Below are positions 24,401 to 35,945 of a stretch of DNA of 64,000 nt, piece by piece. Position numbers and translations under genes: made by a program. Every line of letters begins with the position of its first letter. Positions within the stretch are counted from its first letter, which is position 1. Origin of the DNA: Haematobia irritans (lineage: Eukaryota; Arthropoda; Insecta; Diptera; Muscidae); assembly GCF_050003625.1 (NCBI RefSeq), contig NC_134400.1, forward strand, positions 195,623,918-195,687,917, given 5' to 3'. The notes under the pieces are model-generated. The model was not told the DNA's origin, ran no database searches, and worked only from the letters and a program-made list of their open reading frames with translations.

Positions 24401-25618
24401 TTTTCTATAGAAATTAAATTTTGTCAAAATTTTCTATAGGAATTAAATTTTGACAAAATTTTCTATAGAAATAAAATATTGACAACATTTTCTATAGAAA
24501 TAAAATTTTGACAAAATTTTCTATAGTAATAAAATTCGACAAAATTTTCTATAGAAATAAAATTTTGACGAAATTTTCTATAGAAATTAAATTTTGACAA
24601 AATTTTCTATAGAAATAAAATTTTGACGAAATTTTCTATAGAAATTAAATTTTGACAAACTTTTTGATAGAAATAAAATTTTGACAAACTTTTCGATAGA
24701 AATAAAATTTTCACAAAATTTTCCACCGAAATAAAATGTTGACAACATTTTCTATAGAAATTAAATTTTGACAAAATTTTCTATAGAAATTAAATTTTGA
24801 CAAAATTTTCTATAGAAATTAAATTTTGACAAACTTTTCGATAGAAATTAAATTTTGACAACATTTTCTATAGAAATAAAATTTTAACAAAATTTTCTAT
24901 AGAAATAAAATTTTAACAAAATTTTCTATAGAAATAAAATTTAGACAAAATTTTCTAGAGAAATAAAATTTTGACAAAATTTTCTTGTGAAATATACTTT
25001 TGACAAAATTTTCTATAGAAATTAAATTTTGATTTGATTTAAATTTTATTTCTATAGAAAATGTTCTATAGAAATAAAACTTTGACAACATTTTCTATAG
25101 AAATAAAATTTTGACAAAGTTTTCTATAGAAATTAAATTTTGATAAAATTTTCTATAGAAATAAAATGTTAACAAAATTTTCTATAGAAATAAAATTTAG
25201 ACAAAATTTTCTAGAGAAATAAAATTTTGACAAAATTTTCTATAGAAATAAAATTTTGACAAAATTTTCTATAGAAATTAAATTTTGACAAAATTTTCTA
25301 TAGGAATTAAATTTTGACAAAATTTTCTATAGAAATAAAATTTTGACAAAATTTTCTTTAGAAATTAAATTTTGATAAAATTTTCTATAGAAATAAAATT
25401 TTGACAAAATTTTCTATAGAAATAAAATTTTGACGAAATTTTCTATAGAAATAAAATTTTGACAAAATTTTCTATAGAAATTAAATTGTGACAAAATTTT
25501 GTATAGGAATTACATTTTGACAACATCTGCTATAGAAATAAAATTTTGACAAATTTTTCGATAGAAATACAATTTTGACAATATTTTCTATAGAAATAAA
25601 TTTTTCACAAAAATTTCC
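21485..25618 (+). repeat. Longest 29-bp tandem array, plus orientation, AAATTAAATTTT variant
   Basis: A roughly 4.1-kb array. It is marked by a regional variant in which GAAATAAAATTTT becomes GAAATTAAATTTT, and by units with TTCGACAAAATTTTC, CCACCGAAATAAAA or TTTTCGATAGAAA. These recur in the same order as large blocks (for example 23,000-23,900 against 24,000-24,900). A 45-bp unrelated insert is at about 21849-21893. A small inverted pair of units forms a foldback at 25010-25075. Confidence 0.9.
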
Positions 25619-26040
25619 TTTGTTTTGTTTTGTTATTGTTGGTTTTGTTCTTTAAGCATTGTTGTTGTTTTTTATTTCAGCTTAAAACCATGCTTTGGCT
25701 AAACTACAAGAGTAGCTTAACCAACAGAGGAAAAGAATGTTTATTAAATTTATTTGGGCAAAGCCCTATAGACTGCAAGATAGTTGGATGGACGCACATT
25801 TCGGAATTACCACATTCCTCATCAATATCCTCTACTTGCAGCAAAACTATCAAGCAATTATCAGAATAAATTCAGGCAGTTCATTAAACCCAACAATGAA
25901 CCACCCTTGAACCTTCCGAAAAAAGGTTTTGAATTATAGCCGGATTATGCCGAAATAAATTATTTTCCTATGTCACTGTTAAATCATCGATTTGAGTGCA
26001 GTTGGCTGGGTTTATTTTGAGCGTGCTTCCTCTTTTTTCC
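25619..26040. repeat. Dispersed ~420-bp repeat, copy 2
   Basis: Full copy starting CTTTGTTTTGTTTTG and TTATTGTTGGTTTTG, then TTTTATTTCAGCTTAAAACC, GGGCAAAGCCCTATAGAC, CTCTACTTGCAGCAAAAC, and ending GAGTGCAGTTGGCTGGG then TTTATTTTGAGCGTGC. It is immediately followed by a second partial copy in the same orientation, so the repeat occurs here as a tandem dimer with a period near 420 bp. Confidence 0.75.
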
Positions 26041-26225
26041 CTTCGTTTTGTTTTGTTATTGTTGGTTTTGTTCTTTAAGCATTGTTATTGTTTTTTATTT
26101 CAGCTTAAAACCATCTATGGACTAGACTACAAGTGTAAGAATGTTAAAATTTTTGACAAAATTTTCTATAGGAATAAAATGTTGACAAAAACTAAAATTT
26201 TACCAAAATTTTCCACAAAAAAAAT
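26041..26225. repeat. Dispersed ~420-bp repeat, truncated copy 3, plus short 29-bp remnant
   Basis: The copy restarts at TTCGTTTTGTTTTGTTATTG, reaches TTTTATTTCAGCTTAAAACC, and breaks off after AGACTACAAGTGTAAG. A couple of decayed plus-oriented 29-bp units follow to about 26225. The truncation point is within the element body. Confidence 0.65.
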
Positions 26226-26254
26226 TGCATCCCTGCTGTAAACCAGTGAAATGA

Positions 26255-26415
26255 GACGGGTATGGTAGATATAATGGCAGACTGTTATTTAAAGCTCACT
26301 TAGCATATTGTGAGACCACAGGTTGTGAACATCTCTCTCTCAGCCAATGAGTGCAAATGAGAGATGAGAGAGAGCATTCATGTTTAGCTCAGTTACAAAA
26401 TATCTTTGTACCGAA
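26255..26415 (-). mobile_element. Decayed SINE body fragment
   Basis: Segments GCTCACTTAG, TTGTGAGACCACAG, GTGAACATCTCTCTC, ATGAGTGC and CATGTTTAGCTCAGTTAC align in order with the bodies of the three intact SINEs, with many substitutions and small indels. Neither the pentamer tail nor the tRNA-like head is recognisable. It is an old copy of the same family. Confidence 0.6.
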
Positions 26416-26643
26416 AATTTTTAATTTTTAATGAAACAAGACTGGTTCAAACCAACATTTATTTTCTTCCCGTGTATTGTTTATAAATTTTTGATAATTT
26501 TCTTAAAATTTCCTAAATCTATCTCCGTAAAACTTTCTTTAATATTAGCCATTACTGTTTAATTCAGTAGAGTGAGTTATCATAATAGGCGCGTCTTGGG
26601 ACGACCTTAATTGTCTTCTGTGTTCAATTTTCTATCTCTTAAG

Positions 26644-26787
26644 ATGGATAGACAGAATTTTGTTCGAGGAGATGGACGTACGAATAAAATTGTGCGTTCA
26701 TTTAATGACCGCCGATTAGGTCATGAGGGTGTGTTCCACGATTTAATTAAACAACAAAAGAAAAACAACGATCAACTACAACAGTAG
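26644..26787 (+). CDS. Possible small ORF (47 codons), unrecognised
   Basis: An ATG follows a pyrimidine-rich stretch ending TTCTATCTCTTAAG. It opens 47 codons to TAG with a hydrophilic, basic translation (MDRQNFVRGDGRTNK...) and a codon composition richer in GC than its surroundings. No family is recognised and no donor or poly-A signal clearly belongs to it. It may be an exon or chance. Confidence 0.15.
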   Translation: MDRQNFVRGDGRTNKIVRSFNDRRLGHEGVFHDLIKQQKKNNDQLQQ

Positions 26788-27049
26788 AATGCAACAAAAG
26801 CGTAAACAACAATTCTCCCGTTAAGTGTTTACTGTTTAATTTAGCGTAGCACCAATGTCATAAACAAAATGCACTTAAAGAAATTTTTTATAATATTAAA
26901 GCTACATTTAAAAAGACGAGTGGATAAGACTTTATGAATTTCATTGAAAACAATTTAATTTAATATTTGTAATTTATAAAAATGCAAAATTTTTTTGTGA
27001 ACATATTTTAGGCGAACAAGAGTATGAGACCATGTGCAATAAAATATTG
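26788..27049. other. Non-repetitive sequence
   Basis: About 260 bp of mixed-composition DNA between the small ORF and the first duplicated segment. I see no repeats and no coding sequence in it. Confidence 0.4.
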
Positions 27050-27510
27050 CCGTTGTTACCGTTATTGTGTTAGTTTGAGTAGCTGTGTATTGATTGGTTT
27101 TATTTGGCATGGAGAAAACCGTTTGATAGTCATTAGAAGATTATTGAAAGTGAGAGAGGGAGCAACTAGAGAATAATAGGAAAAGGGAGAGTGTGAGCAA
27201 CGAGATAATAATAGGAAATTATTTTTTACGCCTAGCAGTGTTAGAACTTAAGCGGTGTATATTGAAAATTACATCAATTTTAATCAATTTATATTAGAAT
27301 GAATTGGCTACCTTGGGCACAAATTATTTTCTGTAAAGGTTTTAACCCATTCCCAACGAAGCGTCGTCTTGTGATAAACAACACTTTGGTATTTCTTAGT
27401 GCCAATCTTACTGTCTAGAGATTTTGGTGGCCATTTTGCGGTAGAAATGAAGCGAGCAACATTTTTTTAAAGCTATTCTTAGTTGAGCGCTTTTGGAATG
27501 TTTCAGTGTT
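27050..27510 (+). repeat. Diverged duplicated segment, copy 1
   Basis: ATGGAGAAAACCGTTTGATAG, GTCATTAGAAGATTATTGAAAG and GCGGTAGAAATGAAGCG (27110-27460) correspond in order to similar strings at 28690-28830. Copy 1 contains extra material in the middle. The relationship suggests an old local duplication or two copies of an unclassified repeat. Confidence 0.5.
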
Positions 27511-27705
27511 GCCAGAAGTTGGGGAAATTCCCTACATGTAGTTTTTTTCTAGTATTTAACGTCTTGTAGGGACGTAGGGGCATAATTTGGGGACTTTTTC
27601 AATCAACACAATTTATTAATAATTTTTACATTTTAGTGGCTGTAGAGGAGGATATTAGAAGCTGGCAAGGCTTTTGATCTCTAACAGTGTGTAGTAGCCA
27701 CGGTT

Positions 27706-28226
27706 ACCACTTGTGCCAAAAAAAAATCTACCAAAATTTTAAGAAAATCTTACCACCAATCTACCAAAAAATATTTCTATAGAAAATTTTGTTAACATTT
27801 TATTTCTATAGAAAATTTTGTCAAAAATTTTTTTTTCCTATTGGAATTTTTTTCAAAAATTTATTTCTATAGAAATTTTTCTTAAATTTTTATTTCTATA
27901 GAAAATTTTCTCAAAGTTTTATTTCTATAGAAAATTTTCTCAAAGTTTTATTTCTATAGAAAATTTTCTCAAAGTTTTATTTCTATAGAAATTTTTGTCA
28001 AAGTTTTATTTCTATAGAAAATTTTCTCAAAACTTTATTTCTATAGAAAATTTTGTCAATTTTTTTCTATTGGAAATTTTGTCAAAGTTTTATTTCTATA
28101 GAAAATTTTGTCAAAGTTTTATTTCTATAGAAAATTTTTTCAAAAATTTTTTTTTCCATAAAAAATTTTACCAAACCGAAAAAATTTACAATTTTTTGTA
28201 GAATTCTACCAACTGTGACAACCATG
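27706..28226. mobile_element. TIR-bounded element made of 29-bp units
   Basis: The left end GCCACGGTTACCAC and the right end, read inverted, CCATGGTTGTCAC form imperfect inverted repeats of about 13-14 bp, each flanked outside by TA. Inside come AATCTACC motifs on the left and GTAGAATTCTACC on the right, then about 420 bp of minus-oriented 29-bp units. The same inner-end motif, CCAAAAATAATCTACC next to GGTTGCCACT, occurs inside DINE-like elements B and H. This suggests the 29-bp array can travel as a TIR element. No transposase is present. Confidence 0.55.
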
Positions 28227-28619
28227 GTAAATTTATTTTTACGTAATATACGTTGAATTTCCATATGTTTCAAGATAATAAAACATATAGAACCATTTTT
28301 GTTTTGTAAATTTTGTTTAAATTAAGCGGAAAATATTGTAGGGGCAATTGTAAGGAATTTTTTGGGAATGTAGGGGAAAGTAGGGAACTTTTTTGTCCTG
28401 GTATCTCTGAAATGCCCATTGTCTGTGGTCGAAATATTTGGTTCGAGCGATCATCGGCATTTACCGTGGCCCGCAAGCATTACCATCGTGGCCCACAAGC
28501 ATTACGCTCGAATAAATCTGTCAGCGGTTAGGTAAGCCGTTTAGAAATCATAGCAACCTAAAGTTGGTTACAATACATATCAGCCACACTGTATAACTGA
28601 GAAATTTGAATTTTTTCCT
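28227..28619. other. Non-repetitive sequence
   Basis: About 390 bp with GGGG-rich phrases (GTAGGGGCAATTG, GGGAATGTAGGGG) resembling those at 27525-27600. The TIR element may have landed inside an older repeat. No coding exon was recognised. Confidence 0.4.
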
Positions 28620-28880
28620 AAATTTCACGTTTAGTAGCTGTTATTTGATTGTTTGTACGCTTTGTATTTGGGTTTGGATTTTTGTTAGGCTCACATGGAG
28701 AAAACAGTTTGAGAGTCATTGGAAGATAATAGAAAGCAAGAGAGGTAGCTATGAGAACGATAAAAATTTACTTTGTATGTCTACCAGTGTTGCCATTGTG
28801 CGGCAGAAATAAAGCGTGGGAAATCATTTCAAAGCCACTCTTAATTGAATACTGCACAGTGGCTCTAAATTGTTTTTTGG
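28620..28880 (+). repeat. Diverged duplicated segment, copy 2
   Basis: The partner of 27050-27510: ATGGAGAAAACAGTTTGAGAG, TCATTGGAAGATAATAGAAAG and GCGGCAGAAATAAAGCG in the same order, shortened internally. An 'AGTGTTGCCATTG' string lies at 28789. Confidence 0.5.
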
Positions 28881-30065
28881 AAATTATTCTACAATTTTTG
28901 AATATGTAATCTGGCTCTGCTGCAAAAATCTTGTACTTGTGGATAACATTATTTTTATGATTATTTATGTCATATAAAGAATATAGGTAAAAAAAACAAT
29001 GCATTTGAGTGTCGAATCCATTTGAATTAATTTGACTTGATTTCATTTCTCTTTCTATTTCCCAAATTCCCCAATAATTTGCCATTTTATAATTTTTGGA
29101 ATACTCTATTTTAAATCGAATAATAATGGAAGCTCTGTCATATACTATGTGGCTCATCATTATTTCGTTATTTTTTACATTGGATGGCAATTCATTCATT
29201 GATTGAATGTATGGTTATCAATGGATCTACAGATGTGAGTTAAAGTATCTCACAGATATTTTATATATGGGTGTGTGTGTGTGTTTCTATGTATGTTTGT
29301 TATTTTCTAGTTTCACTTAAATGCAAATAATTAACAATCAGTGAGCATATTGTCCGTCTCTTCTCGCAGAATAACAAATTATATTGGTCAAGTTGTTTGT
29401 TTTGAGGCCTGATTGCTTGTTGAATTTTTGCATTCTGCGCATGTGCACAATTTGCCATTTGGGGGGTATTTGATGTACGCACTTTAACGTTAAACACTTG
29501 GTCATAAAACCTAGAATTCAATGGAATTGACATTTATTTCTAGTACATTGGGTATTGAGAAGCAAATTGATGGAACGGATATTGCATGTTATGAGGTGTC
29601 ACAATGTTTAGCCAAGAAAGGGTTACAATGGTAACAAAATGGGAAAATTAACCATTTTGTGAGCAAATTAAATTGAACTTAATTACACTCCTATTTAGTT
29701 TAATGGAACTTAATTTACTTAATTTTTAGTTCATTTACTCCAAATTGCAAGCAAAACTCACCCAGAGGAACAAAAATTGTCAACTGGCCATAAATAAATC
29801 CTGAGGGTAACATATTTCGCGACAGCATAAGTTTTGCAACTTTTTATTGTGAATGCATTCTCTTAAATATTTGCTAATTTGAACAAAGTTTAAAAAAATT
29901 ACATTATTATTTCTATGCCAGTTTTTACTGGAATAGTACACGAACAAACCTATTAAAGCCAGAGATCAAGGCAACATTTACCATCACTGACACTGTATGG
30001 GATTTACCCTTAATTTTAATTCCATTGATGTCACAGATGTTTTTTAAAGCATTCTCGCTTCGAGA
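28881..30065. other. Non-repetitive island
   Basis: Mixed sequence with a short (GT)n microsatellite near 29270. A 143-codon minus frame (28768-29199) overlaps the duplicated segment. It shows no motif and is probably chance. Confidence 0.45.
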
Positions 30066-30408
30066 CTATCTGATTGCAATATCTGGTTTTAATTTAACAT
30101 TATCTTCAAAAAGAGTTTGACTTTCATTCTCCATTTCTTTAATACTCTTGGCGCCCTTTTCCCCACATATTGGCATGATATTAAAATCATCTTCTCCACC
30201 ATCTGTTTCTGTAATGTTCTCATAACATCACTGTTACTTTTATTGTCATTGGATAGAAATAGGAGACAAACTGCTTCAAGAGAGTGATTAATAAGTCTCT
30301 CTGTATCCTCTTTGTTGGGCACAACTTGGGGAGAGTCTTACTACAACTGTCACACTCCATTAAATCATTGTTTTTCAAAACCTTCGTATCACATTGATCG
30401 TACAGTAT
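30066..30408 (-). pseudogene. Frameshifted coding remnant with Cys-rich (zinc-binding-like) start
   Basis: On the minus strand, coding-like sequence runs through three frames. The first has the Cys pattern YDQCDTKVLKNNDLMECDSC, resembling a PHD or zinc-knuckle type start. The next is an acidic and helical stretch (NKEDTERLINHSLEAVCLL). The last includes ICGEKGAKSIKEMENESQ and ends at TAG (30068-30066). At least two frameshifts are needed. Such Cys-rich domains occur in ORF1 of some insect LINEs, so a retrotransposon fragment is possible. A decayed host gene is the alternative. No exact family was recognised. Confidence 0.4.
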
Positions 30409-30589
30409 TTTTTATTTTGGCTAATGATAATGTGATTATCATTATTAAGAAAAATAATTAAATAAATTCCCCTAGATCAGCACATACGAGTATATTAATA
30501 TTTTGAAATAATCTCAGTTTTTCTATCCGAGGACACGATTTGGACCACATCTCACCAATATTTTTGAACATGCAGAATTTGCAAATTTT
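30409..30589. other. Non-repetitive sequence
   Basis: About 180 bp of AT-rich sequence between the coding remnant and the next array. Nothing is recognised in it. Confidence 0.4.
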
Positions 30590-33400
30590 TTTCAAAATTT
30601 TAATTCTATAGAAAAATTTTCCCTAACTTTAATTCTATAGAAAATTTTGTCAAAATTATTTCTATAGAAAAATTTGTCAAAATTTTATTTCTCTAGACGA
30701 GATTGTCAAAATTTTATTTCTATAGAAAATTTTGTCAAAATTGCATCCCTTTAGAAAATTTTGCCAAAATTTTATTTCTATAGAAATGTTTGTCAAAATT
30801 TTAGCTCTATAGAAATTTTTGCCAAAATTTTAGCTCTATAGAAAATTTTCTTAAAATTTTATTTCTAAAGAAACTTTTGTCAAAATTTTATTTCTAAAGA
30901 AAATTTTGGTTTCTACATAAAATTTTGTCAAATTTTTGTTTTTGTTTTGTCAAAATTGTATCCCTTTAGAAAATTTTGCCAAAATTTTATTTCTGTAGAA
31001 ATATTTGCCAAAATTTTATTTCTATAGAAAATTTTGCCATAATTTTATTTCTATAGGAAATTTTGTCCAAATTTTACTATATTGAAAATTTTCTTAAAAT
31101 TTTATTTCTAAAGAAAATGTTGTAAACATTTTATTTATATTAAAAATTTTGGCAAAAATGTTGTTTTCTATAGGAAATTTAGTTAATATTTTATTTGTAA
31201 AGAAAATGTCAAAATTTTATTTCTAAAGAAACTTTATTTCTATAGAAATTTTTGTCAAAATTTTATTTCTATAGAAATTTTTGTCAAAATTTTATTTGTA
31301 TAGAAAATTTTGTCAAAATTTTGTTTTCTATAGAAAATTTTGACAAACTTTTGTTTTCTATAGAAAATTTTGTCAAAGTTTTGTTTCCTTCGAAAATTTG
31401 GTAAAAATTTTATTTCAATAGAAAATGTGGTAAAAATTTTATTTTTATACAAATTTTTTGTCAAAATTTTATTTCTGTAAAAAAATTTTGTCAAAATTTT
31501 ATTTCTATAGAAAATGTGGTAAAAGTTTTATTTCAATACAAAATTTGGTAAAAGTTTTATTGCTATAGAAAATTTTGTCCAATTTTTATTTCTGTAGAAA
31601 ATTCCGTAAAAATTGCATTTCTATAGAAAATTTGGTAAAAATTTTATTTCAATAGAAATTTTGGTAAAAATTTTATTTTAATAGAAATTTTGGTAAAAAT
31701 TATATTTCAATAGAAATTTTGATAAAAATTATATTTCAATAGAAAATGTGGTAAAAATTTTATTTCTATAGAAATTTTTGTCAAAATTTTATTTCTATAG
31801 AAAATTTTTCCCAAACTTTTATTACTATAGAAAATTTTGTCAAAATTTTATTTCTCTAGAAGAGATTTTCAAAATTTTATTTCTATAGAAATTTTTGTCA
31901 AAATTTTAGCTCTAAAGAAAATTTTATTTCTAAAGAAAATTTGTCAAAATTTTATTTCTAAAGAAAATTTTTTCAAAATTTTATTTTTCTAGAAAATTTT
32001 GTCAAAATTTTATTTCTATAGAAAATTTTGTCAAAGTTTTGTTTCCTTCGAAAATTTGGTAAAAATTTTATTTCAATAGAAAATGTGGTAAAAATTTTAT
32101 TTTTATACAAATTTTTTGTCAAAATTTTGTTTCTATAAAAAATTTTGTCAAAATTTTATTTCTATAGAAAATTTGGTAAAAGTTTTATTTCAATACAAAA
32201 TTTGGTAAAAGTTTTATTGCTATAGAAAATTTTGTCCAATTTTTATCTCTGTAGAAAATCCCGTAAAAATTGTATTTCTATAGAAAATTTGGTAAAAATT
32301 TTATTTCAATAGACATTTTGGTAAAAATTTTATTTCAATAGAAATTTTGGTAAAAACTATATTTCAATAGAAAATGTGGTAAAAATTTTTTTTCTATAGA
32401 AATTTTTGTCAAAATTTTATTTCTATAGAAAATTTTGTCAAAATTTTATTTCTCTAGAAGAGATTTTCAAACTTTTATTTCTATAGAAATTTTTGTCAAA
32501 ATTTTAGATCTAAAAAAAATTTTCTTAAAATTTTATTTCTAGAGAAAATTTTGTCAAAATTTTATTTTTCTAGAAAATTTTGTTTTCTACAGAAAATTTT
32601 GTCAAACTTTTGTTTGTTTTTTTGTCTAAATTTTATTTCTATAGAAATTTTTGCCAAAATTTTATTTCTATAGGAAATTTTGTCAAAATTTTATTATATT
32701 GAAAATTTTCTTGAAATTTTATTTCTAAAGAAAATGTTGTAAAAATTTTATTGCTAAAGAAAATTTTTTCAAAATTTTATGTCTAAATAAAATTTTGTCA
32801 ACATTTTGTTTTCTATAGAAAATTTTGTCAAAATTTTAGTTCTACAGAAAATTTTTGCAAAATTTTATTTATATTAAAAATTTTGCCAAAATTTTATTTC
32901 TATAGGAAATTTTGTCAATATTTTATATGTAAAGAAAATGTTTTATTTCTAAAGAAACTTTATTTCTATAGAAATTTTTGCAAAAATTTTATTTCTATAG
33001 AAATTTTTATCAAAATATTATTTCTATAGAAAATTTTGTCGAACTTTTGTTTTCTATAGAAAATTTTGTCAAAGTTTTATTTCTATAGAAAATTTTGTCA
33101 AAGTTTTATTTCTATAGAAAACTTGGTCAAAATTTTATTTCTATAGAAGATATTGTCAAAATTTTATTTCCATAGAAAATGTTGTCAAAATTTTATTTCT
33201 ATAGAAAATTTTGTCAAAAATTTTATTTCTATAGAATATATTGTCAAAATTTTATTTCTATAGAAGATTTTTGTCAAAAGTTTATTCCCATAGAAAATTT
33301 TCTCAACTTTTTGTTTCTATAGAAAATTTTATCAAAATTTTATTTCTATAGAAAATTTTGTAAATTTTTTTCTACACAAAACGTTGGCAAACTTTTATTT
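30590..33400 (-). repeat. 29-bp tandem array, minus orientation, TTTGGTAAAA variant
   Basis: The array has a regional variant in which TTTGTCAAAA becomes GTGGTAAAA or TTGGTAAAA next to TTTCAATAGAAA. A block of about 400 bp beginning TTTCCTTCGAAAATTTGG is present at 31384 and again at 32042 (offset 658 bp) with the same variant order. Mono-unit decay is strong near the edges. Confidence 0.88.
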
Positions 33401-33850
33401 CTCTCCATTAAAATGTCCACACTCATCAGAGGTATGCTTGAATGAATGGTAAAAAAAATCATCCCTGTTGCATATGGAGTAATTTCATTTCGATAGACGC
33501 ACCTTAATTCCTTTTTGTATGCTAGCAAGGTTTTAACTTTAATGGAATGTCCTTAATGCAATTTGCCAAAAACATTCCCTTGATATGAGTACGTAGTTTG
33601 GTCTCTTAAATGCATACCGGTATATGTATTCCTATGAAATTAACAAATGCCGGAAGTTTTCATTTTTGGCGTGGTTGTAGGACGGACATGCTAGCTTTTA
33701 TATCTTCATCCGCAGGATCGTCAATCCATCGGACTGTGTGAGGGAGGAATGGAAACAACCCTTATGACCATAGAAGAAATTCCACTTGATAGAACTTAAA
33801 CAAGAAGGTGTGGCTCCCCCACCCCAAAGCTTCCGGCATTTGTGAAGACA
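33401..33850. other. Non-repetitive island
   Basis: About 450 bp of unique-looking sequence between arrays. No open frame or repeat was recognised. Confidence 0.45.
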
Positions 33851-34560
33851 TTGTCAAAATTTCAATTCAGCAAGAAATTTTATCAAAATTTCATTTCTAT
33901 AATTTCATAGTAAGAAATTTTATCAAAATTTCATTTCTATAGCAAATTTCGTTAAAATGTTCTTTTTTTTGGAAATTTTATCAACATTTCATTTCTATGG
34001 CAAATTTCGTTAAAATTTAATTTTTTTGGAAATTTTATAAAAATTTAATTTCTATAGAAAATTTCGTTAAAATTTAATTTTTTTGGAAATTTTATCAAAA
34101 TTTAATTTCTATAGAAAATTTTGTCAAAATTTAATTTCAATAGGAAATTTTGTCTAAATTTCATTTACGTAAAATATTGTTTCAAAATTTGATTTCTATC
34201 GGAAATTCTCTTCATTCATTAATTCATTTTCAAATTCTTCTTTATTAGTTTAATTTTTGAATACAATTCATTTCTCTCTTAAAATTTCGTTTCTATAGGA
34301 ATTTTTTTGAAAATTTCATTTCTATAGGAAATTTTCTCTGACTAACATTTCTATATAAAATTTTGTTAAAAATTTCAGTTTTATTGCAAAATGGAAAATT
34401 TAGTCAAAATTTCGTTTTTATAGACAATTTCATTTCTACAGGAAATTCCCTCAAAATTTAATTTCTATAAAAAATTTGAGCAAAATTTCATTTCCACAGT
34501 AACATTTGTCAAAAATTTATTTCTAAAGGAAATCTTGTCAACAGTTCATTTCAAAAAAAG
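33851..34560 (-). repeat. Highly diverged 29-bp array, minus orientation
   Basis: Units are still recognisable by AAATTTCATTTCTATAG and AAATTTTATCAAAATTT, but they carry variants such as GCAAATTTCGTTAAAATG and TTTTTTTGGAAATTTTAT. It looks older than most arrays in the window. Confidence 0.75.
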
Positions 34561-35945
34561 TTTATTTGCATCCAGTGCACAAAGAAACAATGAAACTGAG
34601 AACACACACAAAATTTGCCAAAATTAAAAAACAAAAATTACAAAAAATATTGCTAGTCTCAACTTTATGCTAACTCCTATTTTAAAACGACTTTTGGTAG
34701 AAATTTAATTTTAGTTTTCCAACATTATTTTTTTATTTTTTGTATGGAAATTCCCCCCATCAAACATGAGACAAGCCAATTTATTTATTCCATCCCAAAT
34801 TAGAAAAGTGTGGATGTGATGCATAAGTGTGCCATGATGCCAACATGCTTATCCCACTTCTTTCTCATCCGGCAATCTAACATTTCTTCAGTGCACAGCA
34901 GTGGCACGAAAAGTTCTTCCGTGGTTTTCATTGCAATGCTATGTGCACCATAGTGGCACTGCTGTCAGAAATCATTTCATTCACTTTGTTTATCAACATT
35001 CGGATCGTGTGTTTTGTTTTTATTTGGATGGTACTTCATAGCTCCTCTTCACGATGGTTAATGGGGCGCATCACTATTAGATTTATTTTTCCAAAAAAAA
35101 AAATATGTATATTTTTAGAAAAAAAAACGTATTCTGTTTTTAATTATTTCTAGTAGACTCAATGCACGAAATTAGTGGGAGTTATTTGGAATTTGGTGTA
35201 GGGCATATATTCGTACGGGGGATTGGCCTGGGCTGTGGCAAGTGGCAAAAAATTCTATTGTGAGAGGGAAAATCCACCGTATTACAAAATCACTAGAATT
35301 ATGGTTTTGTATAATGAATTTGTTTAGAAGTCAAGTATGTTTTAGCCTCTCCTCGAAAAACATGCGTGCATAATAGCCCCCGTTCCCCCTAATTCGTTAC
35401 AAATGGAGTTTTTTGTTTTGGGGGGTATAGATTTGGAATATTGTTATGTCTGTTCAATGATTTATATATTTGGTGGTCTGAGGTTGGTTTATTGTTTGTT
35501 TGTTTGATGTAAACAAATTGCCTGTTGTAATATCTGGATATGAAAAATAATTTTTAATTTGATTGGTTGTGGTTTTTATCTAACTTAGTTCAAATGGTAA
35601 ACACATGGAGAGTTTCCCCCTTTTATTTAATGTTTTTTTTATATATATAACTTTTTAAAAATTATGGATGTTATAAACGATATAAAGCAAATATATATGT
35701 AATACATACAAATGTATGATAATTTATTTTTTTCGCATTATGCACGATATTCCTACTGTTCCAATCTACTAGGTTACAAAATTAAAAAAATAAATATTTT
35801 GTTTTGAATACTTATTTGCCAATCTTACAAAAGTGTACACACTTGTAGCTACTTAATATGTGCAACCATAGGGAACTTATTGATATGGAATACATATAAT
35901 GTATGCGATATTCCTACTATTCCATCTACTATGCGTCGAAAAATA
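34561..35945. other. Non-repetitive island
   Basis: About 1.4 kb of mixed-composition DNA with TA-rich stretches (35640-35720). The string TGCGATATTCCTACTATTCC resembles one about 160 bp earlier (35747-35763), a small degenerate duplication. No coding exon was recognised. Confidence 0.45.

Noticed and set aside
28768..29199. 143-codon minus-strand frame
   Set aside because: It overlaps a duplicated non-coding segment and its partner copy does not keep the frame. No motif was seen.
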